Assembly (NCBI GenBank): GCA_016490735.1
Contig: JAEMWC010000023.1
Location: forward strand, 1,904,501 to 1,968,500
DNA length: 64,000 bases
Origin: Pachyseris speciosa
Taxonomy: Eukaryota; Cnidaria; Anthozoa; Scleractinia; Pachyseridae
Direction: 5' to 3'
The notes beneath the pieces were generated by a model. That model saw only the letters and a program-made list of their open reading frames with translations. It searched no databases and was not told the DNA's origin. Both the position numbers and the translations under genes were made by a program. Below, piece by piece: positions 26,401 through 36,100 of this stretch (positions are counted from its first letter, which is position 1; each line of letters opens with the position of its first letter).

Positions 26401-26741
26401 GGACTTAGTTAGGTCTGATTATGACAAATATGGCCCTCAGGTTAGGATTAGTCTGCAGTCTGTAGCTTCTAGTGTGCAGAAGTATGCAAATGTCACTCAC
26501 AGTCAGGTCTCGATCTGTCCAAAGAATTAACCTCAGCTTGACAAAGGTAACGACTAAAACTTACAATCTCTTGTACACTTAGATTTGCTGTTCCTTCTTT
26601 AATCGGTGCAGACTGAACACGTTTATCCTCCTGTTGCTTTTTGTTGGTCTTCCTCAAAGTGGGCGATGCAGATTTCGATTTCGATTTCCCAGTACTCGCG
26701 GAGAAAATTTGTTTCTGTGTTGTTGTCGTGGTCAACATCAA
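9129..26741 (-). CDS. SDS22-type leucine-rich repeat protein, at least 17 exons
   Basis: Exons read on the minus strand: 26741-26565 (ATG; donor GTAAGT), 24039-23950, 22966-22889, 22189-22131, 21523-21471, 21181-21039, 20772-20686, 20229-20158, 19575-19527, 18902-18828, 18692-18647, 17010-16959, 16351-16279, 10986-10905, 10068-9992, 9350-9266, 9192-9129 (stop 9131-9129). The first exon is a Ser/Thr/Lys-rich head. Exons 2-11 encode LRRs of the L..L.L..N.I..I type (for example LKILDLGCNKL, LEELDLSNNKI, LQELYLSNNRI), close to one repeat per exon. Exon 17010-16959 gives the LRR cap SIPSLEFLDK. The tail is coiled and low-complexity (AKQVEEQIKATLLEQE; RPNTAGEGRPTSR) and ends AAEHFHPEKS. LRR proteins of this kind bind partner proteins in nucleus, cytoplasm or cilia; the specific family is not recognised. 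Phases fit everywhere except 20158/19575 and 18647/17010, where an exon or splice site is probably missed. The start is shared with TOP3A's promoter. Confidence 0.8.
10370..10680 (+). pseudogene. PIF/Harbinger-type transposase, N-terminal fragment
   Basis: The frame from about 10537 reads FHQFVQELTLEDHESYRNFF followed by RLTRAQF. This is the conserved N-terminal block of Harbinger transposases and HARBI1 relatives (LV.EL.LED...F..YFRM....F). The nuclease part is absent: the frame runs into the tandem repeat at 10682. It lies in an intron of the LRR gene. The family call is from motif memory. Confidence 0.55.
10682..10830. repeat. 59-bp tandem repeat, about 2.5 copies
   Basis: Units start GGTGCGAAACGCGGGAAAAC at 10682, 10741 and 10800 (period 59). 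Each unit itself contains two related halves (GAAACGCGGG / CCAAACGCGGG). It abuts the broken Harbinger-like transposase fragment. Confidence 0.9.
11350..11933. mobile_element. 584-bp TIR element nested in the 11051-12376 MITE, TSD TAA
   Basis: TIRs of about 60 bp begin GGCCCCGTCCACTTGTATCC and end with the near-complement GATATGTGTTGACGGGGCC. The flanks are TAA (11347-11349 and 11934-11936), matching the 3-bp duplications of PIF/Harbinger. GTATCCGGAT-like words recur throughout. No ORF recognised. Confidence 0.75.
11987..12360. mobile_element. 374-bp TIR element rich in TTCAACA/TGTTGAA words, TTAA target
   Basis: Ends AGGCCCGGGCAAACGGCTTC and GAAGCCGTTTGCCCGGGCCT are exact complements, flanked by TTAA (11983-11986, 12361-12364). 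The interior is a mosaic of TTCAACA and its complement. It sits within the right TIR of the 11051-12376 element, which dates it as younger. Confidence 0.8.
12762..12774. repeat. 13-bp target-site duplication, left copy
   Basis: ACTACTTTTCTTG at 12762-12774 is repeated exactly at 16056-16068. The two copies bracket the pair of inverted Penelope-like elements, so the pair entered as one unit. Confidence 0.85.
12775..14188 (-). mobile_element. Penelope-like retroelement, minus-strand copy, 5'-truncated and internally deleted
   Basis: Reading leftward from about 14188, this copy starts in the N-terminal part of the ORF (VEKDLTSTNQKIV), continues to about 14050, then lacks about 478 bp present in the partner copy (equivalent to 14250-14727, RT motifs before YIDD), which shifts the frame. 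The remainder (14057-13188) carries YIDDC of the RT active site, the CARSRCKTC cysteine cluster and the GIY-YIG start IYCITC...KLYIGETGRRLGD. It then hits an in-frame TGA; the frame continues beyond as FREH. The 3' region carries a hammerhead-ribozyme-like motif (12826-12875). Penelope elements encode an RT fused to a GIY-YIG endonuclease. Lies in an intron of the LRR gene. Confidence 0.9.
12826..12875 (-). ncRNA. hammerhead-ribozyme-like motif of the minus PLE copy
   Basis: On the minus strand: GATTCG-CT, CCGACGA, stem GGGC-UAAC-GCUC, GAAA, CGUC, AGC, CGAATC. This is the order of a minimal type I hammerhead with a very short stem III, as published for Penelope-like elements. The core box is CCGACGA rather than CUGANGA, a change at a position normally U, so self-cleavage is doubtful. 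Confidence 0.65.
14189..16055 (+). mobile_element. Penelope-like retroelement, plus-strand copy, 5'-truncated
   Basis: ORF 14191-15585 (464 aa) starts inside the protein. Visible in order: IHKPNNPGRPIVSAC (RT fingers), FTMDITSLYT (motif A), GVAMGTKMGPSYANLF (motif B), YGRYIDDCIG (motif C), the CARSRCKTC cluster, and GIY-YIG start IYCITCTLCKKLYIS. The YIG glycine is Ser here but Gly in the minus copy. A TGA follows GRRLGD in both copies; the frame continues as FREHLRD to about 15810. The 3' non-coding part holds a hammerhead-like motif and runs about 50 bp beyond the point where the minus copy ends. Protein differences between the copies are few (four seen over about 285 shared residues). RT plus GIY-YIG nuclease act in target-primed retrotransposition. 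Confidence 0.92.
15897..15948 (+). ncRNA. hammerhead-ribozyme-like motif of the plus PLE copy
   Basis: Identical in sequence to the minus-copy motif: CCGACGA, stem II GGGC/GCUC with one G-U pair, GAAA, CGUC, and a stem I from GATTCG/CGAATC. The same core U-to-C substitution is present. Confidence 0.65.
17331..17714. mobile_element. MITE rich in AACATTGTT words
   Basis: Left end AGCTACACGTTGTAACATTG and right end CAATGTTTGCACGTGTAGCG are inverted. Internally AACATTGTT/AACAATGTT and CAACATT recur at least eight times, and a second internal GCTACACGTTCTAACATTG lies at about 17643. ORFs crossing it are by-products of the repeats. Confidence 0.6.
20553..20634. repeat. poly-C followed by CA dinucleotide repeat
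   Basis: About 21 C residues followed by (CA)n and (CGCA)n to about 20634, in an intron of the LRR gene. Confidence 0.9.
22417..22845. mobile_element. 429-bp MITE with AACATGTTG words, TSD TAA
   Basis: TIRs read AGGTGATGGATGTTACACAA (left) and, complemented from the right, AGGTGATGTTACATGAGCCG; both continue into GATTTTTAACG. The flanks are TAA (22414-22416, 22846-22848). Internal words CAACATGTTG and GCAACATTTT recur. No coding capacity. Intron of the LRR gene. Confidence 0.7.
23051..23116. repeat. ATT trinucleotide repeat
   Basis: About 20 uninterrupted ATT units; a second array lies at 23384-23454. Confidence 0.95.
23384..23454. repeat. ATT trinucleotide repeat, second array
   Basis: (ATT)n with two interruptions, 270 bp from the array at 23051. 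Confidence 0.95.
24643..26161. mobile_element. 1.52-kb CAGT-ended element, TA target site, CTCGATTC subterminal arrays
   Basis: The 31-bp TIR starts CAGTACCGTTTAAAGGTAAG and continues TTGACAGTCTC; the right end is its exact complement. TA flanks both ends (24641-24642, 26162-26163). Each end carries about 110 bp of repeated ATCGAG/CTCGAT words (TCTCGACTCGATCCTCGATA on both). The interior has a 40-bp motif (GGCGAGGAGCGATTTT) at about 25068 and again at about 25468. No transposase is recognisable in any frame. CAGT termini plus TA duplication suggest a Tc1/mariner-related non-autonomous element; that is inference. Confidence 0.75.
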
Positions 26742-27167
26742 GGCTTAATTTATCTACGACGCCATGGATCTGATCCTATCTTTTAGATTTTCGTATTTTT
26801 GATAGCAAGAAAGGTTCAAGCCCATGTTATAGACAAACAAAGTCCAAGTTTGAGGTTGATTGTAAATAAATTTTTTTTTCTAAAATAGACAGTTTTCGGC
26901 GCCATCTTTGATCAATAAATCCCATCATCCGATTCGGGTGTGTTAACATAATTCCTAGTAATTTCCCATGATGCTCTATTCACGAAACTTGCCGCCATGA
27001 TTTGAAGATGGGAGGCGATGTTTTGGTCGCAGAGTCGTCTAGCTTTCACTTACAGTGGATATTTTAGGCGTTAAGCTCTTGTTACAGCGCAAAGGTTGTT
27101 GAAGCGCCAAGTTAATGAGAAGAGCTAGGAGACATTATGCAGAGTATGGCAGACCTCTTTGGCTCAA
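26742..27167. promoter_or_regulatory. candidate bidirectional promoter between LRR gene and TOP3A
   Basis: 426 bp separate the two divergent start codons. Visible motifs: GGCGCCATCTTTG near 26898 (complement of the YY1 core AAGATGGC), TTCCCATGATGC at 26962-26973 (ZNF143/Staf-like TTCCCANNATGC), and GCCGCCATGATTT near 26990 (second YY1-like core). No TATA box is in an obvious position. These motifs are typical of housekeeping bidirectional promoters in animals; function is inferred. Confidence 0.55.
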
Positions 27168-30100
27168 ATGACATTTCGTTCGGTTCTATCGCGTTCAAAG
27201 TTGTGTTGTGTTGCAAGTGTGGGATATTATACTAGATACCCCGAGACACTGGTTTTGTCTGAGAGGAAGTTGTTGCGGAGAGGGTTAACCATGCGGCCAC
27301 TACGTGTTTTAAATGTTGCTGAGAAGAATGATGCTGCAAAGGAACTGTCCAGGATTATGTCCAGAGGGCAATGTTCAAGGGTGGGTTTAAGTTTATAAGA
27401 CGCAAGGACCAGATAGGTAGTTTGTAAGTACTAGATATTTGTTTCGTGTGTTTAAGCTACCATCTGAGGTTTGGAGAATGGAGGAAGGTTTATGAGCACA
27501 CTATGGGGAGTTGGTGTCAGTATGCTGAAGGACACTCTTCTACCCTGCCCTCCCTTGTCAATTATTCTTGGTGTTATGCGGAAGGACACTCCTCTACTCT
27601 CCCCTCCCTTTTCATTTATTCTTGGTGTTATGATGAAGGATACTCCTCTACTCTCCCCTCCCTTGTCAATTATTCTTGGTGTTATGCACATGTCATCGGC
27701 TTCCTTGTGTTGTCGACCCCCGGGCTGACCAGGGGGATTGTAAAATCAGTCAAGCAAACTTGAGGAATTTCCCCGGGGGGTCGGGGAATCTCTCAAGACA
27801 AAGTCCTCTCGGTGAGGTGTCTCTCAGTTGAAAATCCCTGTGACATCCTTTTCAAACTTGAGAATTTCCCCACCCCCTCCCTAATCTTTGATCGTAAAAC
27901 AATGTCAAGATTTTCTCCTACCCTTGGGCAAAGAATCCCATCCATCTCCTTGTATTTCCCCACATATCTCCTTGGTAGACCCGGGGGTCGACCCCACGGG
28001 GAAGCCGATGACATGTGCATTACGCTGAAGGACACTCCTCTACTCTCCTCTCTCTTGTCAATTATTCCTACTCTCTTTCTTATCCTATATCTTACTCAAT
28101 TATGGCTTCAATATTCATCCGGGAGTGTCAATAATTTTTGAATCCTTGGATGTGCAAAATGTTGCTAGGATATCCAGTATTGTAACCTGACAAGAAAAAT
28201 TATTAAAACTCAAAAATGCTGCTGCTCACCAAAGTGTGCTTAAGAGTCCACAAACTTTCTCCTTGCACTGTACATGTAAATAGTACTATTTAGTACAAAC
28301 TAGTGATGTTTCTGTTGTGCTCTATTGTTCAAGTACTGCTGTGGACTAATAATTAGTGCCATGTACAGTGTATAGATGCTATTGGTAATTATTGTACTCT
28401 TTTAAATCAGCAAATGTTGAGTAGATACACCATTACCAAGATTGTTTTTCACTCTGCACTGTATGAGTAACAACCCATTTAAGAACCCTATGCTGAACCC
28501 TATTCAACCTGTTTTACCACTCATCCAGTATATATTATAAGAGCCATTTCAACCTCAGTCAAAGAGCAATACAGGTTCTTTTATATGGGCTGTATGTTAA
28601 TGTATTTACTGATTGTTTTCATTTTTGACACAGAGGGAGGGATTCTCAAAGTTCAACAAGATCTACGAGTTTGATTACAGCATTTTAGGTCAAGTGAGTA
28701 TAAACGTTTTATTATACATGCACGCATACGTACATGTATGTGACTTAACCTGCAGCCCAGGAGGGGGTTGGGAATCTGTTTATTGAGACAGTCACCTTCT
28801 CTGAAGAAGTATATATTTATTTAGTATACAGTAACCCATGTATTGTACCTTGCCATCTTACGTAAAGGAATGGTGATACAAACTGATAAAGTGAGTTACA
28901 GTGTAGACCTGGGAACTGCTGCTCACTTCTCATAAGAGAATTGGCATACAGGGGTGCTAATAGTCTTGTGAGCAGGTTAGTTAGCCGAGAATGCTCGGAC
29001 TATTGCCATAGGTTTAGGAGTTTGATTGGTAGGCTGGTAGTTGTGAGCCTCAGATCTTATACAATAATATTGTTTCATATAAAATTATTTACACCTCATT
29101 TCAACTACAGTGGTTTTATGCCACTGTACATGTAAGTGAATAACAAGTAGATAAAGGTGGTACATGTACAGTACAGCTCAAAGGTATTTGACCAACGCAC
29201 ACGCAAAACACACGCACGTTTTTTGCGTTAACGCATTTGCGTTAACGCGTTTGAAAGCGCGTTATTGAAGCGCGCTTTCTCTTTTGTTATTCAGTGCTTG
29301 AGTTTCCTTTGTCCAACATTGTTTCCACAAACAAAAGAAATAAGCCAAAATAAGCAAACTGCGGCCAGAAATAGGACTGGAAATGCTACAATTGTATTTC
29401 TCTTCATGTTTATTCGACGACAACATTCGCTTAATTCGTGCCAGTTCCAAAACTCTGACGTTAACAGATGTATCCCTTGTTTGGCCAGACTTTTCAAACC
29501 TCGAAACATAATGGCGTTTTCAATGCTCAAACATTGAATGAGCTTTCACTGATGACTTTGGCTAAGAGTTATTTTTGTATAAAAATCCAATTTTAATTGT
29601 CCCGAACTGAAGCGAAGAAAACCACTCCAACTCGCTTCCGTGGAATTGTTTTGAAAGTTATTTCCCTGCCAACAGGCGGCGGCGGTGAGGTTACTTCATC
29701 AAAACAGTTGTACCCATTACCCACAAAATATCAGCAGTAAAAAAGAACTAGCAAAGAAATACAATCTTTTTAACCGACAGAGCAAATTTACACGTGCATC
29801 TGCTACTGCGGAATGTTCGAAAAGATCTCGCGCATATGCAAATTTACAGAATTCTGCACGTGCAATTTGATTGATGGCCAGCGCTACACGGTTTCTTATT
29901 TTCGCCGAATTTACAGTTGCATGTATTATTGACGGAATGAAGTTATTTTCGCTTTCTCCGATAAGTCTGTTTCCAGGCTGTCAATGCATATAGAATCATC
30001 GTCACTGGATTCTTCGTCGCTCTCTGACTCATCATCCCACGGGGAATTCTTCGATCTCTTCATTGTCAACATTGTCACGCGCTTCAAAGTATAACTCGGC

Positions 30101-33100
30101 AACTTCATCAAAACTTTGGACATCTTCGGTAAAACAAACATGTATATGTGAACAAATTACACCAAAGTGACCAAACAAGCAACAAACTCCTTACTTTAAG
30201 CAAAAAACTATAATCAGTATGAAATACTCGAGTTTTGCCACGTATCAAATAACACACCACGCGCTCTTCATTTATCACTTCAAATCTATGCAAATTTGCG
30301 CTGAAAATTTGGCAGCGTTGTTTACATTTGGTGCGGCCATTTCGACTCTTTATGAAATGTACTTGAAATCCTTGAAAATATGGTAGCCGTATGCAAAAAG
30401 GGCCTACTTCATAAACTATAAAAGAATCCATGGCATCACAATTATGAACAGTTAAGTACGTCGCGACGTTCATTTACGCAAGCCGCCGGGCAATTTTTTA
30501 TAGTCGCTTTAATACTTCGGTAGTGTGTTTTGTAAATGCAGTCGCTTGATGAAAATATCATGGTTTACTTGGAAATCGGATAAATTCTTCGGTTTTCCTG
30601 ATTTAGACTGAACTGTATTTCTTTATTGGAGCTTTGAAAAATGACAAAAGTTGCCGTGTTATCGAACAATGAACCAAGAACAATACGCCAGCTCATACAT
30701 ACTAATAAGTTTGCTTCAAGCGCGCTTTTGAAGCGCGTTAGATAAACGGACTCGCGTTAACGCATTTCTAACTAACTCGTTTGAAGCGCGTTAACGTGGA
30801 CGCTTACCTTTGAGCTGTACTGTATATGGGGAAACTGCCACTTACATGTACAATTTATCATTGTTTTGATTTTCCACTGAATGTTACAGTTGGTTCATAG
30901 TTAGTACTGACAGTTGCTTGAAAAGTTGTTGAATCCCTTTATGAATGTGTCAGCACATAATTATAGGCCCTATAATTTATGTACTGACACATTCATATAG
31001 CATTACTTTGTAAAAAATATTTAGATGTGTTAAGGTCTGTTTTGTATCTTTTCATTCAGAATGCCAAAATGGTGATGACATCTTTGTCTGGACATTTGAT
31101 GACCTTAGACTTTACAGCAAGTCATCAGAAATGGTATGCATCAACTGAGCTTCAAATACTTTTATGTAATGTATTAGCAGTTTCTCTGAGAACTCACCAT
31201 TCTCTCAACCATTGCATTCTTCAGGTACAGTTGTGCTCCCGTAGCACTGTTCAGTGCACCTGTTACAAAGTATGTTGCGGAAAACTATCTCCCTATTAAG
31301 GCAAGTTGTGTAATGATTTCATTGTGTAGTTTATAATTAACAAAATTTTGGCAGGTGTGCGTACTCTGATAATGCAGAGATGATGTCAGAATGTGGTAAG
31401 AACAAAGAAGTACCCAAATTGAACCTCTGCAAGTAGTGTGACTGAGGTTCTTAACCATGTTTTGATGTCTTCCATCTGTGATCAGGACATGGAAGCATGA
31501 ACAGAATGAACAGAATATGGTTTACTCAGAATACACAGAATATGCATTTATTTGGGAACTTTTTGTGCGAAAATAATTGAAGGGCTCAGTGGAAGAGGGG
31601 CATAACTGACAATTCTGGTCATTTTGCTGATGTCGTCCAAATGAGCTGAATTCTTGCATGTGGCCTTTGATACATTAGAAAAACATGGCCGTATATTTTT
31701 TTTTTGCTTTTTTGCGCTCAGTTTCGAGAAAACACGGGTCAAAATACGCATTCAACGCATCACTTAGCACAGTTCTCCTGCTTGGATTACTGAAACTGGA
31801 AATGAAATGATTGACAGGGACTTCTTGTTTGATAGTATGACATAGATTTTAAGTTTGGCGGTTAAAACATCAATTCAATGATACGAAACTTACAAGGTTG
31901 AGGTCTTAATTGCATTATGCCCGAGTGTTTGCCTGCTCGCCTGGTGGTAGAAAGACATCATGAAGTCTCGATACCCGCAAGCCACTAGCTTCTCTGAAAG
32001 AATCCAAAGACGTTTCTCTGTGCTTTCCAAATCATGAAATCCCTCTGTTTTGGAGTACAGATTACAGGGCCAGGCGATAAAAAGTCTGAAAGCAACTCTA
32101 GTCTAAAAAGCGGTGCTCCATTGCTAGTCTCGGCCGTCTGTCAAAGGTTGCCGTGCTAAAAGTTCGGAAAAAGAGAGGTGTTTTTGGACTTTAGGCTGAA
32201 AATCTCCAATGTTTGGAGAGTGTTGTCTGCATTTGGAGGCCATAGTTCTCCCACAATTCATTGTGGCCACAGAGGGCGTTGTCACAGTGAAAAGTTCCCA
32301 TGGGTGACATGACAGGATTAAATCCGTACCGTTTAAGACAGCGAAACCGGCAAGATGAAAAGTCTGTCCATTTGTCTGTCCATGAGTATCTTGAATATAA
32401 TGCAAGGAAAAGTTGATGCGGGGCAAATATTGAAAGCAAAAATGCATTCGTCATCGTGTGGTGTTAAGTAAACCGGTTAAAACATGCTGGCAAATATCAA
32501 CACATAAATCACTTTACCGCGATGATCTTGGTTATTTTGCTTCTGTGGAGGCTTGTAAACATCAGCAAAAAGCATTTTCACATGAGGTAAATGTCAGCAA
32601 GAAGTATTTTAATGTGAGATAAACAGCAAAATGTATTTTCTCGTGAGATATTTTAACACTTTGTTGTGTGACGCATGACAGAACATTAATGATTCAATTT
32701 CACAATGTGCAAATAGCACTGTTAAGTCTAACTTAATTAACATTAGTGCCAACCCCTTGAATGCTGTTTTCAAGTCGGACAAACTCTGCACACTGACTTA
32801 CATGTAAGGTTAACCAAGGCTTCTGTGTGCTGTTTTAAGTCAACCAAGAATGTTGTGGACTGTTTCTTAGCCAAGCAAGCTTGTTGAGTGCTATGATTAA
32901 GCAAAACACGGGTAGTAACACCTGTAGTAAGTGCTGCATTCAAGAAAAAAGTAGACCCGGCATATTTCCAAGTCAGCTGGGCATCTTGTTTGCTGTTTAT
33001 GAGTCACAAAGCCATATGGCGCATTATGTGTTATTGAGCAGAGACATTTCGTGTTGTCTTAAATCAGTCAGGGCTCGAAATTGCGACCGATACGGTCGCC

Positions 33101-36100
33101 AATGCGACTAAAACTTTTTACTTGGCGACTAAAAGTTCTGGTTTAGTCGCCACTTTGGCGACTATAGAAATTGAAGATTAAAGTTTAGAAACAATTACCG
33201 AAGTCTTGTTATTCTTTTGCTGCAAAAAAGTGGGACAAGTCATGCAAATTAAGTCTGTTTACCTTCAAGTATCGACTTCAAATTGTGACTTCGACGCCAT
33301 TACAGCAGTTTTGCACAAAGATCGTGGGCACAGAATTTTAAAGAAAGACTGCTGGAACCGTCAGGCGTTTGGACCGGCCTTTGTGCATGCTTTCATAAAG
33401 TACATGCGGCTTTTCGTAAATTATGAATGATTTATTAGTAAACAAGGAAACCCTAAGTAATTTTCATACTCTGCTACTTTTCGCAAAATAACCAGGATGC
33501 AAGAACTTTCTCTGCCAGTAAAGGGCTGCCCTTAATTATTATTGAATAGATCATCTATTATAAACAGAATACAATGTCAAGATAATGGTAGAGCTGCAAT
33601 AACATTCTCAGTTCGAGATGGATATAATACTTCAGGCTTTGTACTTGATCTCGGTGATAATATATAGGGAGTTTAAGAAACGAGGACTGGAACGTCAACG
33701 AGAACGTCACAAAACAATAGGTTTAATGAGCAAAAACAATTGCTCAGCACGTGCGTTTTACATTCTGGTACATTTCTTTGCCGTCCTCTGCAAAACAGCA
33801 ATGTGAAATGACCAAATTTTAGGTTTTGGCGAGAACGTGAGCACATGATGCTAAATTTTTCCTTTCTTTTTCTTTACTTTAACACCATTCAAAGAAATTT
33901 AGTTCCAGATAGTTCGCTGACATATTACAAGTTGAACAAAATAGGAATTAAATCGCAAAAGTGTTACAATTATTTTATAACAAAAAGTTATATTTTGAAA
34001 TGCCGTTTTCATTGCCGTTGCCGTCCTCGTTGTTTTAAAGGTCTTTAATATGACCTAACCACCTACAGTGATTTTGTTAAAAATCGCTGTGTTGAGTCCT
34101 GGGACTCATCTCATGAGTCCCAGTCCGGAACCAATGAGTCCCAATCAAAAAACCAGTGAGTCCTAAATTAAAGATGCATGAACCTTCATGTAACCAGACG
34201 TCCTTTATGGTCGTTTCGTTACACGGCGTTTCGTTCCACACAATAGTCAATTCGTTCCACAAAAATGCTAACAGTTTATCAAATATTTAAATTGATAAAT
34301 CGAAATCTTAAAGTTTTGCTGTAAATAAGTCCACTGTTTGAACAGAGGTTGTAAAGAACGTATATTTATTTACCATATCCGACCAGGTTTCGTAAGTGCT
34401 CAGTGAAACCTCTTTTCCTTCAGAAGGATGGCAATTGACAAGTGTAGAAGTTTGATGAAAAGTTTTGTTTTATCTACGTATTGTCTATTAAAGATTGTTT
34501 GTGATCGTCAAAGGTGCGTATCTAACAATTTTTGTACGATCAATTGCGCGCGCGTGGCCTGGTCTTCAGTCCATCAAAGCCTTTGCTACCCATTATAAAA
34601 GTGTTTGTTTACTGTACGAGCATTCGCAAGGATTGGAGAGAAGGACACGTTTAATACAAATTTCTTGTTCTGCTGCTACTGCTTGGCTTGAGGTAAGCTG
34701 TATACTTAGTTATAACCCAGTCGCTATGTTTGTTGTGGAACGAGACGACTTTTAAATGGAACGAACAGGCTTGAAACGAAACAACCATGGAACGAAACTA
34801 TATACCGGATATCGATTAGCATTTAATCTATCACAGCATACTGAAATCAAAATACAGTCTTTGTTTTAAAGCACTGGCAGCAACTGTGTCACTCCCGGGA
34901 TTGCCGGGAACATTCGGAACACTCTTGGTAGGTCGGAGTATTTGCGTGGAAATGCTTCTGTTTAGTCGTTTGAAAAATACTTCTGGACCTATTTTATAGG
35001 CAGACGATACTGCTCTCTTGACCTGAGGTAGGTTTTGTTACAGATTTAAAATCACACAATCAAGATATTCAAAAACATCTTTCGATCGATCGATCTTTGC
35101 GTCCTGCAAGACGCATGCCGTGAATTATTTTGCATCTTTGGGGATTTTTATCTGTCAAGGATGCAGGACGCAGGGGTAACAAAATCACTGCACTTACCAG
35201 AGAATTTACATTTAGGAGAGGTCTTTAAGTGTTGTTCTCTTTAGCGTGTTCATATTTTAAGTCATTTTAATGCAAAGTTCTTTGATCTGACCCAGGGCCT
35301 TAGCTGAATTTTCTGTTCTTGTACTATCTGGCGACTACATTTTTACATTTTGGCGACTATTTTTCCTTTGCTAGTCGCCAAAAGGCGACTTAAGTTTTTT
35401 TTTAATTTCGAGCCCTGTCAGTTACGAGCATTTGGTGCTTAGTTTTCAAATGAAGGGCTTGGTGGAAGACTGTGCTAAGTGACGTGTTGAATGCGTATTT
35501 TGGCCCATGTTTTCTCGAAAACTGATTGCAAAAAAGCGAAAAAAAAATTGGGCCATGTTTTTCTAATGTATCAAAGGCCACATGCAAAAATTCAGCTCAT
35601 TTGGACGACATCAGCAAAATGGCCAAAATCGTCACTTATGCCCTTCTTCCACTGAGTGTGTGGTCTGTAAAGCCAGTGACATGGCACTGGAAGTTAGGCT
35701 CATACACTTGGCTCACACCTTTCTGTTTGTTGGTCTCAAGTCATTTCCCCCAAGAGTATTCCGTTTTCATGATATTCCTTAGTAGTAGGGGTTGAGCATT
35801 TTAAGCCTCGTTTCTGCCTTCCCCTTGCCTGAAGTCCCCTGCCTTCCCCTGCCTTCCCCTGCCTTCCCCTGCCTTCCTGCATAATAATAAGTGTCTTCCT
35901 GCATATTAATTAAGCGTCTAGGTAAAAATGCCTTCCTCCATACTAATGAGTGTCACTCTAGTTCAATAGCAACAATAGACCTGCCCAAACTTGCCTGATC
36001 TCTTTTAACCCTGATTGGTTCATGTAGAATGTATTACGTGTTCAAAATAAAAGCGGGTAGATTTCGAAATCGCAATCGTTGAAGCAATCGCTTCGCTAGG

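Larger units (their letters stand above)
31578..35660. mobile_element. repeat copy A: about 1.7-kb element bounded by inverted about 200-bp ends, split by a hAT-like insertion
   Basis: The left end (31578-about 31790, TGAAGGGCTCAGTGGAAGAG) is repeated in inverted orientation at 35451-about 35660. Internal sequence (for example GAAATGATTGACAGG, GGTTAACCAAGGCT, CTTGTTGAGTGCTATGATTAAG) recurs in the same order in copy B at 42602-45483, in the same orientation. Excluding the insertion at 33069-35417 the copy is about 1.7 kb. No protein recognised. TOP3A intron 4. Confidence 0.65.
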
